Positions 37,248 to 44,573 of a stretch of DNA of 64,000 nucleotides are shown here, piece by piece. The DNA is from Streptococcus iniae (GTDB lineage Bacteria; Bacillota; Bacilli; Lactobacillales; Streptococcaceae): positions 152,001 through 216,000 of the forward strand of contig NZ_CP132230.1 in the NCBI RefSeq assembly GCF_030732225.1, read 5' to 3'. The notes beneath the pieces are model-generated. The model worked only from the letters and a program-made list of their open reading frames with translations. It was not told the origin of the DNA and did not search any database. Made by a program: the position numbers and the translations under genes. The first letter of the stretch is position 1, and each line of letters begins with the position of its first letter.

Positions 37248-38611
37248 CATCTAAAAAATTAAGCAGTCATTTGCTATGGTTGAACAGTCTAACTTTGCTG
37301 ATTGGTTTTGGCTTGATTTATTTTTCCTTTAACTATTTTGTCAGAGACTATATTAATCAGGTGACCAAAGATTCTATGCAGTCTAATTTTACGATTTTAG
37401 ACAGTATGTATGATAATAAGCCAATTCCAGAAGCAAAAAATAAAAATACAGATAGTGTTTTTGTCTGGTCGCATTATGCGATTTATAATCATCACAAGCA
37501 AGTGTTATTTGCTAATGATGACAAGAAAACAATTGGAAAAACCCTTTATTCTTATCTAGATGAGCATGACCTTTGGGATAAATCATCGCGTCGATCAGGA
37601 GTATTTATCACCTTAGAGGATAAAACTTATTACGTCATGACCAAGGCCTATGAGGGGGATTACCAAGATGGTGCAATTGTCAAGGTAAAGCCGGACAAGG
37701 AGAAAGTTTATCAGGTAATCAATTTTTCAGATGTCACTAATACCCAAACACTAATTAATAACATCAATAGGGTTGTGATTGTGATATTGCTGTCTACTTT
37801 TATTGTGACACTTTTGATCATGCGTCGTACTTTTTCTGGCATTGCAAAATCTATAAAGACTGTTCAGCACTATATTGAGAGCCTCTGGCGTTCCCAAGAA
37901 GGAATGGCTAAGCAAGATAAAATTATCTTTTCAGAATTTACCCCCCTCCTTGAGGAAAGTCAGGCCATGGCCGATAGAATTCACCATGCTGAAGAGAGTC
38001 AAGCCCAATTTTTCCAGAACGCGTCACATGAGTTACGAACCCCACTCATGTCTATTCAAGGGTATACAGAAGCCCTTCAAGAAGGTGTCATTGCTGAGGA
38101 GCTTGCCCTGCCAATTATCCATCAGGAAAGTCAGAAAATGAAACAGTTGGTTGATGATATCATGCTGATTTCAAGACTGGATGCTAAGGTAGCGTCCAAA
38201 CAAGAAGAGGTGTCGCTCAAGGAAGTGCTCCATTCAAGTTATGAGCATTTTTGGGGAATAGCCAAGCAGAAAAATTTAGCCCTTCACTTGAAGCAAGAAG
38301 AGCAAGACCAACTTGTTCTTGGTGATGATGCTCTCTTAATACGACTTGTGTCAAATATCATTAGCAACAGTTTGCGCTATGCGCACAGTTATATCTGTCT
38401 AGAAAGACAGGGGAAAACCATTGTGATTACCAATGATGGTCCGCCAATTTCACAAGATGATTTACCTCATATTTTTGACAGATTTTATAAGGGGACAGGT
38501 GGTCAAACAGGTATTGGTTTAGCCATGGTTCAAGAAATCATGAAGCAACACCACGGTCATGTCAGTGTTTGCAGCAATCAGGAAAAAACACAATTTAAAC
38601 TCATTTTTTAA
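37244..38611 (+). CDS. Sensor histidine kinase
   Basis: 455 residues. Two membrane spans (about 12-30 and 170-192) bracket an outer sensor domain of ~140 residues. Then a HAMP-like linker, the H-box NASHELRTPLMSIQGY, N-box LVSNIISNSLRYAHS, G1 ITNDGPPI, F-box IFDRFYKG and G2 GQTGIGLAMVQEI. Coupled to the regulator gene by a 4-bp overlap. The signal sensed is not evident. Confidence 0.95.
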   Translation: MTSKKLSSHLLWLNSLTLLIGFGLIYFSFNYFVRDYINQVTKDSMQSNFTILDSMYDNKPIPEAKNKNTDSVFVWSHYAIYNHHKQVLFANDDKKTIGKTLYSYLDEHDLWDKSSRRSGVFITLEDKTYYVMTKAYEGDYQDGAIVKVKPDKEKVYQVINFSDVTNTQTLINNINRVVIVILLSTFIVTLLIMRRTFSGIAKSIKTVQHYIESLWRSQEGMAKQDKIIFSEFTPLLEESQAMADRIHHAEESQAQFFQNASHELRTPLMSIQGYTEALQEGVIAEELALPIIHQESQKMKQLVDDIMLISRLDAKVASKQEEVSLKEVLHSSYEHFWGIAKQKNLALHLKQEEQDQLVLGDDALLIRLVSNIISNSLRYAHSYICLERQGKTIVITNDGPPISQDDLPHIFDRFYKGTGGQTGIGLAMVQEIMKQHHGHVSVCSNQEKTQFKLIF

Positions 38612-38612
38612 C

Positions 38613-38678
38613 TGCCACAAAATTGCCACAAAGTTACCCCAAAATTTCGGAGATTAAAGATTTGAGCTGCGTTATACT
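38613..38678 (+). promoter_or_regulatory. Three 11-bp direct repeats and a -10: OmpR-type operator
   Basis: TGCCACAAAAT (38613-38623), TGCCACAAAGT (38624-38634), TACCCCAAAAT (38635-38645) run head to tail. A -10, TATACT (38673-38678), follows with no -35 in the 38650-38655 position. This is the layout of promoters activated by PhoB-type regulators, and it starts 2 bp after the kinase gene ends. Confidence 0.65.
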
Positions 38679-38726
38679 ATCTTCAAGGTAAAAGAATTTA
38701 TCAAAAAAAAGAAGGTAGGACATCTC

Positions 38727-39335
38727 ATGATGAACACAGATAAAATGAAGAAAATATCAGTAGCAGCTCTCTTATCATTAACAACAATGACAAGTGTTAT
38801 TGCACCAGTAGTGCTTGCAGAACAACATGCTCATCATCACTCAAAAGATATTGATGTGGCTTCAATCAAAGCAAAAATTGCCAAAGCTGACAAAGAAGCA
38901 GAATCTCTCTATAAAGAAATGGACAGTATTCAAGCCCAAGTTGATAGCATTAAAGCAGCAAAAATGGGAGATGCTGACAAACGTATTCCACAAGAAGTGG
39001 AGGATTTGGGAAAACAAAATGAAGCTGTTTTAAGCAAATTTTATCAGGCTGTTGGTGACAAAAGCTGGTCCAGTAATCAAGAAGTTAAAGATTTGGTTAA
39101 ACAGTCAGCCTTCTCTGCTACTGATAAAAAAACTCTTCTTACTTATTTTGAAACAGTAGAAATCTTAGAAGCTAAACTTAATCAAACTTATGATGCTTTT
39201 GAACAAGCGACAATGACGCAAAATGACCAATTAAGACAGTTAACAGCAAAAATTGATGCCATTTATGAAAAACACGGAGTTACTAAAGACACCCTAGCTG
39301 CTTACTACAATACCATGGAAATCACAGCTGACTAG
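38727..39335 (+). CDS. Secreted helical protein with His-rich N-terminus
   Basis: 202 residues. The signal peptide ends near PVVLA-EQHAHHHSKD, leaving a His cluster (HAHHH) at the new N-terminus, a possible metal site. The remainder is helical and charged (IKAKIAKADKEAESLYKEMDSIQAQVDSI...), with no anchor motif. Start could be 38727 or 38730 (ATGATG). It follows the two-component genes and a PhoB-like operator, so it is a probable regulon member. No family was recognised. Confidence 0.8.
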   Translation: MMNTDKMKKISVAALLSLTTMTSVIAPVVLAEQHAHHHSKDIDVASIKAKIAKADKEAESLYKEMDSIQAQVDSIKAAKMGDADKRIPQEVEDLGKQNEAVLSKFYQAVGDKSWSSNQEVKDLVKQSAFSATDKKTLLTYFETVEILEAKLNQTYDAFEQATMTQNDQLRQLTAKIDAIYEKHGVTKDTLAAYYNTMEITAD

Positions 39336-39360
39336 GAAGCTATTGACGGTAAACAGGACT

Positions 39361-39388
39361 AAAGTTCCCATAATAGGGAGCTTTTTTA
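39361..39388 (+). terminator. Terminator
   Basis: TTCCC-ATAATA-GGGAG with flanking AAAG/CTTTTTT. Confidence 0.7.
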
Positions 39389-39542
39389 GCTGGAATGCCT
39401 TTTAAAAAATGTTTAAACTAAGAAGTGCCTCCCTGTAATTGTTTTTTATGGTGATAAGGTTTTTGATGGTAATGTGAAAATCATTGTATTATAATAAGAC
39501 TGTAAATTAAAATTGTAAGGGTTTACCTTAGGAGGAATATCT

Positions 39543-40034
39543 ATGAAAAATAGAAAACTAGTATCACTTCTTATGTTAGTCATAAGCGTCCTTTTCTTAG
39601 TTGCTTGCCAGTCAAAACAAGCAGTAAAAGAAAAAGTGGCCTACTTTGAAATGACTCAGAATGGCTCAACCGTTGGTTTGACATACTATTATAAGGGTGA
39701 TAAGGTTACCAGACAATCTGCCAAAACAAAGGCTACTTATACTGCGCTTGGAGTTGATTCAAAAGAAGCGGCTAAAAAAGAATTAAGTTCTATTGCAAAA
39801 CAATACCAGGGTGTTAAAGGGTTAAAAGAATCTATTGATTATAAAGATGATCATATTCTTGAAACTGTAGAAGTTGACTACGCTAAAGCGGATATGAAAC
39901 AATTATCAAAAATTCCAGGTATAGCACTTGCCACTGAAGATGGTAAGGTTCCAGATTATGTTAGCTATAAAAAGACTAAAAAAATGTTAGAAGATAAAGG
40001 CTTCAAAAAAGTTGACAAATTAAGCATTAACTAA
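39543..40034 (+). CDS. DUF1307 (YehR-like) lipoprotein
   Basis: 163 residues. Lipobox LVAC at about residues 19-22, then a small beta-rich domain (KVAYFEMTQNGSTVGLTYYYKGDKV) and SSIAKQYQGVKGLKESIDYKDD, typical of YehR/DUF1307 lipoproteins. AGGAGG precedes the ATG. Anchored outside the membrane; function unknown in this family. Single-gene unit. Confidence 0.85.
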   Translation: MKNRKLVSLLMLVISVLFLVACQSKQAVKEKVAYFEMTQNGSTVGLTYYYKGDKVTRQSAKTKATYTALGVDSKEAAKKELSSIAKQYQGVKGLKESIDYKDDHILETVEVDYAKADMKQLSKIPGIALATEDGKVPDYVSYKKTKKMLEDKGFKKVDKLSIN

Positions 40035-40039
40035 AGATA

Positions 40040-40085
40040 AAAAGGCAGGTCCATGACGTCTTAAGCTTTTCAGGACTTGCTTTTC
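40040..40085 (+). terminator. Terminator
   Basis: AAAGGCAGGTCC pairs with GGACTTGCTTTT across a long loop. Confidence 0.65.
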
Positions 40086-40163
40086 ATATGAATAGTACGG
40101 TAAATCTTAGTATTTTCTCAGACAAAGTATTATAATTGGACATATAGAAAAGAGGTAGCTTAT

Positions 40164-40454
40164 ATGGCACAAATTAAATTAACTCCAGAAGAACTTCGCA
40201 CATCAGCTCAAAAATACACATCAGGATCTCAACAAGTCACAGATGTGCTTAATTTATTGACACAAGAACAAGCTGTTATTTCCGAAAATTGGGAAGGGTC
40301 AGCTTTTGATAGCTTTGAAGCACAATTCAGTGAATTGACACCAAAAATTCAACAATTTGCACAACTTTTAGAAGATATCAACCAACAATTATTGAAAGTT
40401 GCAGATATTGTGGAACAAACAGATGCTGATATTGCTTCACAAATTAATGGCTAA
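40164..40454 (+). CDS. esxA: WXG100 protein EsxA
   Basis: 96 residues, the standard WXG100 size. The turn motif is NWEGSAFDSF (WEG) and the tail has a YxxxD/E-like export end (VEQTDADIASQ). Two antiparallel helices exported by the type VII secretion system as a dimer. No ess genes (esaA, essB, essC) follow, so it is an orphan in this window. It lies 5 kb from the T7SS lipase remnant. Preceded by AGAGGTAG. Confidence 0.93.
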   Translation: MAQIKLTPEELRTSAQKYTSGSQQVTDVLNLLTQEQAVISENWEGSAFDSFEAQFSELTPKIQQFAQLLEDINQQLLKVADIVEQTDADIASQING

Positions 40455-40478
40455 ATCTCAAATGTAAAAAGAAAATAG

Positions 40479-40507
40479 ACAGGAAGGCCTGAGCCGTCCT
40501 GTTTTTT
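40479..40507 (+). terminator. Terminator after esxA
   Basis: ACAGGA...TCCTGT followed by TTTTT. Confidence 0.7.
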
Positions 40508-40648
40508 GGTGCTAGTTCTTCTATCAAAAAAGAGAGAATAAATGCAGAGGGAGAAGAGCCATCTCTTAGTCTTAGACTTTTTAGTTGACTTTGTCTTGAA
40601 GAAACAAGACAGGAGGATTATAATAGAAGAAAAGAAGTGAGGTAGAAG

Positions 40649-41140
40649 ATGATGTCTCTTTACACAGCTGTAGAAAACTGTTTGAACGAGTTAGGAATTG
40701 ACTTTCAAGTGGTGGCGCATGAGCCTGCTTTAACCACTGAACAGGCGGATGCTTTTATCGAGGGAATTGAAGGCGTCCGTACAAAGACTATGTTTTTGAC
40801 AAATAAAAAGAAAACTCAGTATTATCTGCTTATCATGGATGATCAAAAACTGTTAGACATGGAGCGTTTCAAAGATTTAGTCGGTGCAAATAGAATTCGA
40901 ATGGCTTCTGCGGAAAGTTTATATGCGAAAATGCTTTTGCCACCCGGGATAGTGTCACCATTTGGTTTATTGAACAATGAAGACCACGATATCCTTGTTT
41001 ATTTTGATAAGGCTATTATGGATGAGGAACGAATGAGTTTTCACCCTAACACCAATGACAAAACTATCTTTTTAAAGACGACAGATTTGTTAGCCTTTTT
41101 AGAAGCCATTGATTATCAAGTTACCATTATCGACTTATAA
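40649..41140 (+). CDS. YbaK/ProX-type aminoacyl-tRNA deacylase
   Basis: 163 residues of the YbaK/prolyl-tRNA-synthetase editing fold (VVAHEPALTTEQADAFIEG, VRTKTMFLTNKKKTQYYLL, GIVSPFGLLNNED). Members like ProX/PrdX clear Ala-tRNA(Pro) or related mischarged tRNAs in trans. Residues SPFGL and the K of VRTKTMFL are family landmarks. Stands alone with its own terminator. Confidence 0.88.
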   Translation: MMSLYTAVENCLNELGIDFQVVAHEPALTTEQADAFIEGIEGVRTKTMFLTNKKKTQYYLLIMDDQKLLDMERFKDLVGANRIRMASAESLYAKMLLPPGIVSPFGLLNNEDHDILVYFDKAIMDEERMSFHPNTNDKTIFLKTTDLLAFLEAIDYQVTIIDL

Positions 41141-41152
41141 GCTATATCTCCT

Positions 41153-41180
41153 AAAGAATAGTTCAGCTATTCTTTTTTTG
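41153..41180 (+). terminator. Terminator
   Basis: AAAGAATAG-TTCAG-CTATTCTTTTTTT. Confidence 0.85.
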
Positions 41181-41213
41181 CCGTAGCAGAATTCTGAAAT
41201 TAATCATCAAAGA

Positions 41214-41222
41214 TGCTATAAT
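41214..41222 (+). promoter_or_regulatory. Extended -10 before the RclA/Har-like gene
   Basis: TGC-TATAAT (TATAAT at 41217-41222). The transcript leader is only about 18 nt and carries the RBS GAGG. Confidence 0.55.
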
Positions 41223-41245
41223 TTTTTCAGAAATGAGGTATTACT

Positions 41246-42562
41246 ATGGAAAAATATGATTTATTAGTCATTGGTTTTGGTAAAGCTGGTAAAACACTAG
41301 CTGGTAAATTTGCAAAACTTGGGAAAAAAGTTGCATTAATTGAAAAAGACAGCTCCATGTATGGTGGCACCTGTATCAATATTGGCTGTATTCCGACAAA
41401 AACCTTAATTCAAGCAGCTGAGGAAAATAAAACTTTCCAAGAAGCTATGCAATTAAAAGATGCCGTAACGTCACGGCTTAATCAAAAAAATAAGGCTGTT
41501 TTGGAAATGTCGGGGGCGACATTATACAATGGTTCTGCATATTTTAGGTCTAATCATGTTGTTGATGTTAGAAATAATGGCCAAGTGGAAACAATAGAAG
41601 CGCAAACCATTATTATCAACACGGGTGCAACATCAAATGCTTTTCCAATTCCAGGTTTGCTAGAGAGTAATCATGTTTATGACAGTACAGGTATTCAAAG
41701 ATTAGACAAACAACCTGCTCGTCTAGGAATTATTGGTGGTGGAAATATTGGTCTTGAATTTGCAAGCCTTTATGCAAAGTTGGGAACGAAAGTAACCGTT
41801 TTTGATACTGCGCCAGCTATTTTAAGCCGCTCAGATGAAACAGTGGCCAAGTTAGCACAAGAATACATGGAAGAAGATGGTATTACCTTTAAGCTGTCTA
41901 GTCAGATTCTTAAGGTGGAAAATAAAGGAGAACAAGTCGCTATTAACTTAGAAGATGGTGTTTATGACTGTGACGCTGTCTTGTATGCATTAGGGCGTAA
42001 ACCAGCAGTTGATCAACTAGGTCTTGAAAATACTGATATTGCTCTGACAGAGCGTGGTGCTATCAAGGTTAATGATTATTTGCAAACGACTGTTCCTACT
42101 GTTTATGCTGTTGGTGATGTTCACGGTGGTTTGCAGTTTACTTACACGTCATTAGATGATTCAAGAATTGTATACAATCACTTGACCAAAGGACGTAACT
42201 ACAGCCTTAAAGACCGCAAAAATGTTCCAACATCGACCTTTATTAACCCACCTTTATCTGAAGTGGGCATGACAGAAAAAATGGCTAAAGAAGAAGGTAT
42301 TGCTTATAAGAGTAATGAATTATTAGTTTCTGGAATGCCGAGAGGACATGTGGATAACAAGTTGCGTGGCATCTTTAAGGTTATTGTCAGCACAGAAAAT
42401 GACCAGATTTTAGGGGCAAGCCTCTTTTCACAAGAATCACATGAGCTCATCAACATGATTAAAATGGCAATGGATAATAAAATCCCTTACACTTACTTTA
42501 AAGAAAACATTTTTACCCATCCAACAATGGCTGAAAATTTAAATGATGTCTTCAATTTTTAA
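41246..42562 (+). CDS. RclA/Har-type flavoprotein disulfide reductase
   Basis: 438 residues. FAD site GFGKAGKT, redox pair Cys43/Cys48 in GGTCINIGCIPTKT, NAD(P) site IIGGGNIGLEFASLYAKLG, and C-terminal interface FTHPTMAENLNDVF. The text follows E. coli RclA almost motif by motif (IGFGKAGKTLA, MYGGTCINIGCIPTKTL, VGDVHGGLQFTYTSLDD). RclA and pneumococcal Har reduce hypothiocyanous acid, an oxidant made by host peroxidases, using NAD(P)H. Often mis-annotated as mercuric reductase or dihydrolipoyl dehydrogenase. Single-gene unit. Confidence 0.9.
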   Translation: MEKYDLLVIGFGKAGKTLAGKFAKLGKKVALIEKDSSMYGGTCINIGCIPTKTLIQAAEENKTFQEAMQLKDAVTSRLNQKNKAVLEMSGATLYNGSAYFRSNHVVDVRNNGQVETIEAQTIIINTGATSNAFPIPGLLESNHVYDSTGIQRLDKQPARLGIIGGGNIGLEFASLYAKLGTKVTVFDTAPAILSRSDETVAKLAQEYMEEDGITFKLSSQILKVENKGEQVAINLEDGVYDCDAVLYALGRKPAVDQLGLENTDIALTERGAIKVNDYLQTTVPTVYAVGDVHGGLQFTYTSLDDSRIVYNHLTKGRNYSLKDRKNVPTSTFINPPLSEVGMTEKMAKEEGIAYKSNELLVSGMPRGHVDNKLRGIFKVIVSTENDQILGASLFSQESHELINMIKMAMDNKIPYTYFKENIFTHPTMAENLNDVFNF

Positions 42563-42582
42563 GCCTATCACTAAATGAAACC

Positions 42583-42628
42583 AAAACCCCTTCTCTAAAT
42601 GCATGAATGCAGAGAAGGGGTTTCTTTT
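42583..42628 (+). terminator. Terminator after the RclA/Har-like gene
   Basis: AAACCCCTTCTCT and AGAGAAGGGGTTT flank a loop with a small inner stem (TGCATGAATGCA), then TCTTTT. Confidence 0.85.
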
Positions 42629-42770
42629 AGACTTCATTAAGTTGCCACTTGTTTGCGTCTTCTTTACTTGCAAAATGTGAAGAAACACATGCCTTATCAT
42701 TTGTCAGAACTGCTTTAGAAATATGATGATAGATGCAATTCCATAACCAATTAGTAAGATATAGGTCCAA
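42627..42770 (-). pseudogene. Possible 3' gene fragment
   Basis: A 47-codon open stretch without a start reads ...ISKAVLTNDKACVSSHFASKEDANKW then QLNEV-stop. It overlaps the 3' end of the next gene in another frame. The text looks protein-like, but no family was recognised; chance is possible. Confidence 0.2.
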
Positions 42771-43066
42771 TATTTATTTCTGATAAAGAAAAACCGGCTA
42801 TAATTGTTTATCTCTACAGGTTCATTTTTGACATTATAGAGAACTTCAGATTTTTCATTGCGACAAAAAAGTCGTTCAAAAATAAAATTATAAAAGGCAG
42901 GTAACCAAAAGGCAAACATGATGACCTGGTTAAATTCTTGATTGACGGTATCGCTATTTGTAGTTGTGACATCGCCATAAATAAGGTTGGTTAATAAAAA
43001 CCAACTTGCAAAAGCTAAGCCTATTGATAGAAAGACTAAAAATCCAAATCTTCTCCAGATAATCAA
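42704..43066 (-). CDS. Small membrane protein, unknown
   Basis: 120 residues with three hydrophobic spans (about 8-26, 48-66 and 99-117) and a short charged loop (RNEKSEVLYNVKNEPVEINNY). No family was recognised. On the same strand and ~110 bp downstream of the PH-like gene, so it may belong with it. Confidence 0.6.
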   Translation of the reverse strand: MIIWRRFGFLVFLSIGLAFASWFLLTNLIYGDVTTTNSDTVNQEFNQVIMFAFWLPAFYNFIFERLFCRNEKSEVLYNVKNEPVEINNYSRFFFIRNKYWTYILLIGYGIASIIIFLKQF

Positions 43067-43179
43067 TTCTTTTCTCCTAATCCTTTCGATAGTATGATGT
43101 TGCTAAAAATAGTAGAAGCTTTTTAAAACTTACTCATTTTTATAGGTAAGCTAAGAAGTAAATCTTTGCTTTTTTCAGC

Positions 43180-43590
43180 TTACTTGCTTGCGTAACGGTT
43201 GTTTGCTTCTTTGAGACTTTCTGCTAACCAAGGGACACCATAGAGTTTTTTGGGGATGAGATAGTTTGTTTTTTTGCCATCTAATGCCGTAAGTGTCAGT
43301 TTTTGGAAGCCTACCCCTTTAGTTAAAACGACTTCTTGGATGTCTTCGTTAGGGATAAAAAAGTAATTGTTTTCAACAAATTTTAGGTTCCAAGGGTTTC
43401 TTTTGAGGAATAAAAATCCATTTTTTTCAATGCTTAAATGATAGTATTTGATAAAAAGTGCACCAATTAAGCCGAATCCCATTAGGGCTTGTGAGCCTTT
43501 TTGAACAGGAAGTGCTAGGGCTTCATCTTGGTAACCCAATTGATTTCTTGTTTGATTGATATAGTTTAAGTCATATGCTTTTTTGACCAT
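43180..43590 (-). CDS. PH-domain-like small protein, unknown
   Basis: 136 residues. One hydrophobic segment (SQALMGFGLIGALFIKYYH), then a beta-rich part (LSIEKNGFLFLKRNPWNLKFVENNYFFIPNEDIQEVVLTKG) resembling bacterial PH-like domains. AAGGAGATG precedes the ATG. Function unknown. It is divergent from the TetR regulator across 287 bp and could be its target. Confidence 0.65.
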   Translation of the reverse strand: MVKKAYDLNYINQTRNQLGYQDEALALPVQKGSQALMGFGLIGALFIKYYHLSIEKNGFLFLKRNPWNLKFVENNYFFIPNEDIQEVVLTKGVGFQKLTLTALDGKKTNYLIPKKLYGVPWLAESLKEANNRYASK

Positions 43591-43877
43591 TTCACATCTC
43601 CTTAGTCTTATGAGTAATGCTATTTGAGATTTAGCAATAGTATATTTAGGAACTTGTCCTCCGATAGTTGTTTATTTTTAACGTTAAAATTTCAATTTAT
43701 TAATGCGAGTTTTAATAAATTTGAGCCCTTAAAATGATTAAAAAGTCAGAATAAATTCTTAAATGATAACTTTTAACTTGTATAACTCGCTATATTTAGT
43801 ATAATTGATAAGAATTAGATGTCAATGAAATGGCTGAAAGTGCCACAAATTAAGCAATATGTGTCAGGAGTAATCGA

Positions 43878-44450
43878 ATGAAAGAAGTCAAAAATAGCAT
43901 TGCGATGAAATCAAGACAAGAGTTAATTCAAGCTTTATTAAGATTGATGAAAAATAATAATTATCAGTTAATTACTGTTAGTGAAATTAGTGATGAAGCT
44001 CAATTATCACGCAGAACATTCTATCGCATTTATGATTCTAAAAATGATATTTTGGAAGATATTTTCTATCAACTGTCAGAAGACTATAAGGCCTTTTTAC
44101 AAAAAGAAAAACACTACTCATTTGACTTAATGGTTGGTAAGTATTTTGAGTTTTGGGAAATGCATATGACCCTGTTAACAATTATTTTAGAACAAGGTCT
44201 TTTTTACCAACTGATTAAAGAAATTAACCGTCATTTGCCAAGAATTTATGAAGAAATTAAAGGCGAAAAGTGTCAATGCCACGCGAGTTTTGACAAAAGT
44301 CTGACGCTTATGGCTTGTTCCGGTGCACTTTGGAATATTCTCAAATTATGGGTATCCTTTGATACCAGGCCAAGACCTATTGAAATGGTCAACTACATAA
44401 AAAACACCGTCAGTAGCATTAATAACAGCATACAAAGTAAAGGCAATTAA
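43878..44450 (+). CDS. TetR-family transcriptional regulator
   Basis: 190 residues. N-terminal helix-turn-helix (LITVSEISDEAQLSRRTFYRIYDSKNDIL) of TetR type; the C-terminal ligand part is helical with a Cys pair (KCQCH). Its target may be the divergent pair at 42704-43590 or itself. Ligand unknown. Confidence 0.88.
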   Translation: MKEVKNSIAMKSRQELIQALLRLMKNNNYQLITVSEISDEAQLSRRTFYRIYDSKNDILEDIFYQLSEDYKAFLQKEKHYSFDLMVGKYFEFWEMHMTLLTIILEQGLFYQLIKEINRHLPRIYEEIKGEKCQCHASFDKSLTLMACSGALWNILKLWVSFDTRPRPIEMVNYIKNTVSSINNSIQSKGN

Positions 44451-44490
44451 ACACAAATCAATACTTAATGCGAGTACAGTTTTTAGACAA

Positions 44491-44536
44491 ACTAAAAGAG
44501 GGAGAGCATGTGATTTTCTCCCTCTTTTAGTTTTTT
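44491..44536. terminator. Bidirectional terminator
   Basis: ACTAAAAGAGGGAGA and TTCTCCCTCTTTTAGT form a near-perfect stem between the converging TetR and mntH genes. Confidence 0.85.
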
Positions 44537-44573
44537 GTGTTCTGATAAGGACTCGTTGAGTCAGTCTTGCCAT

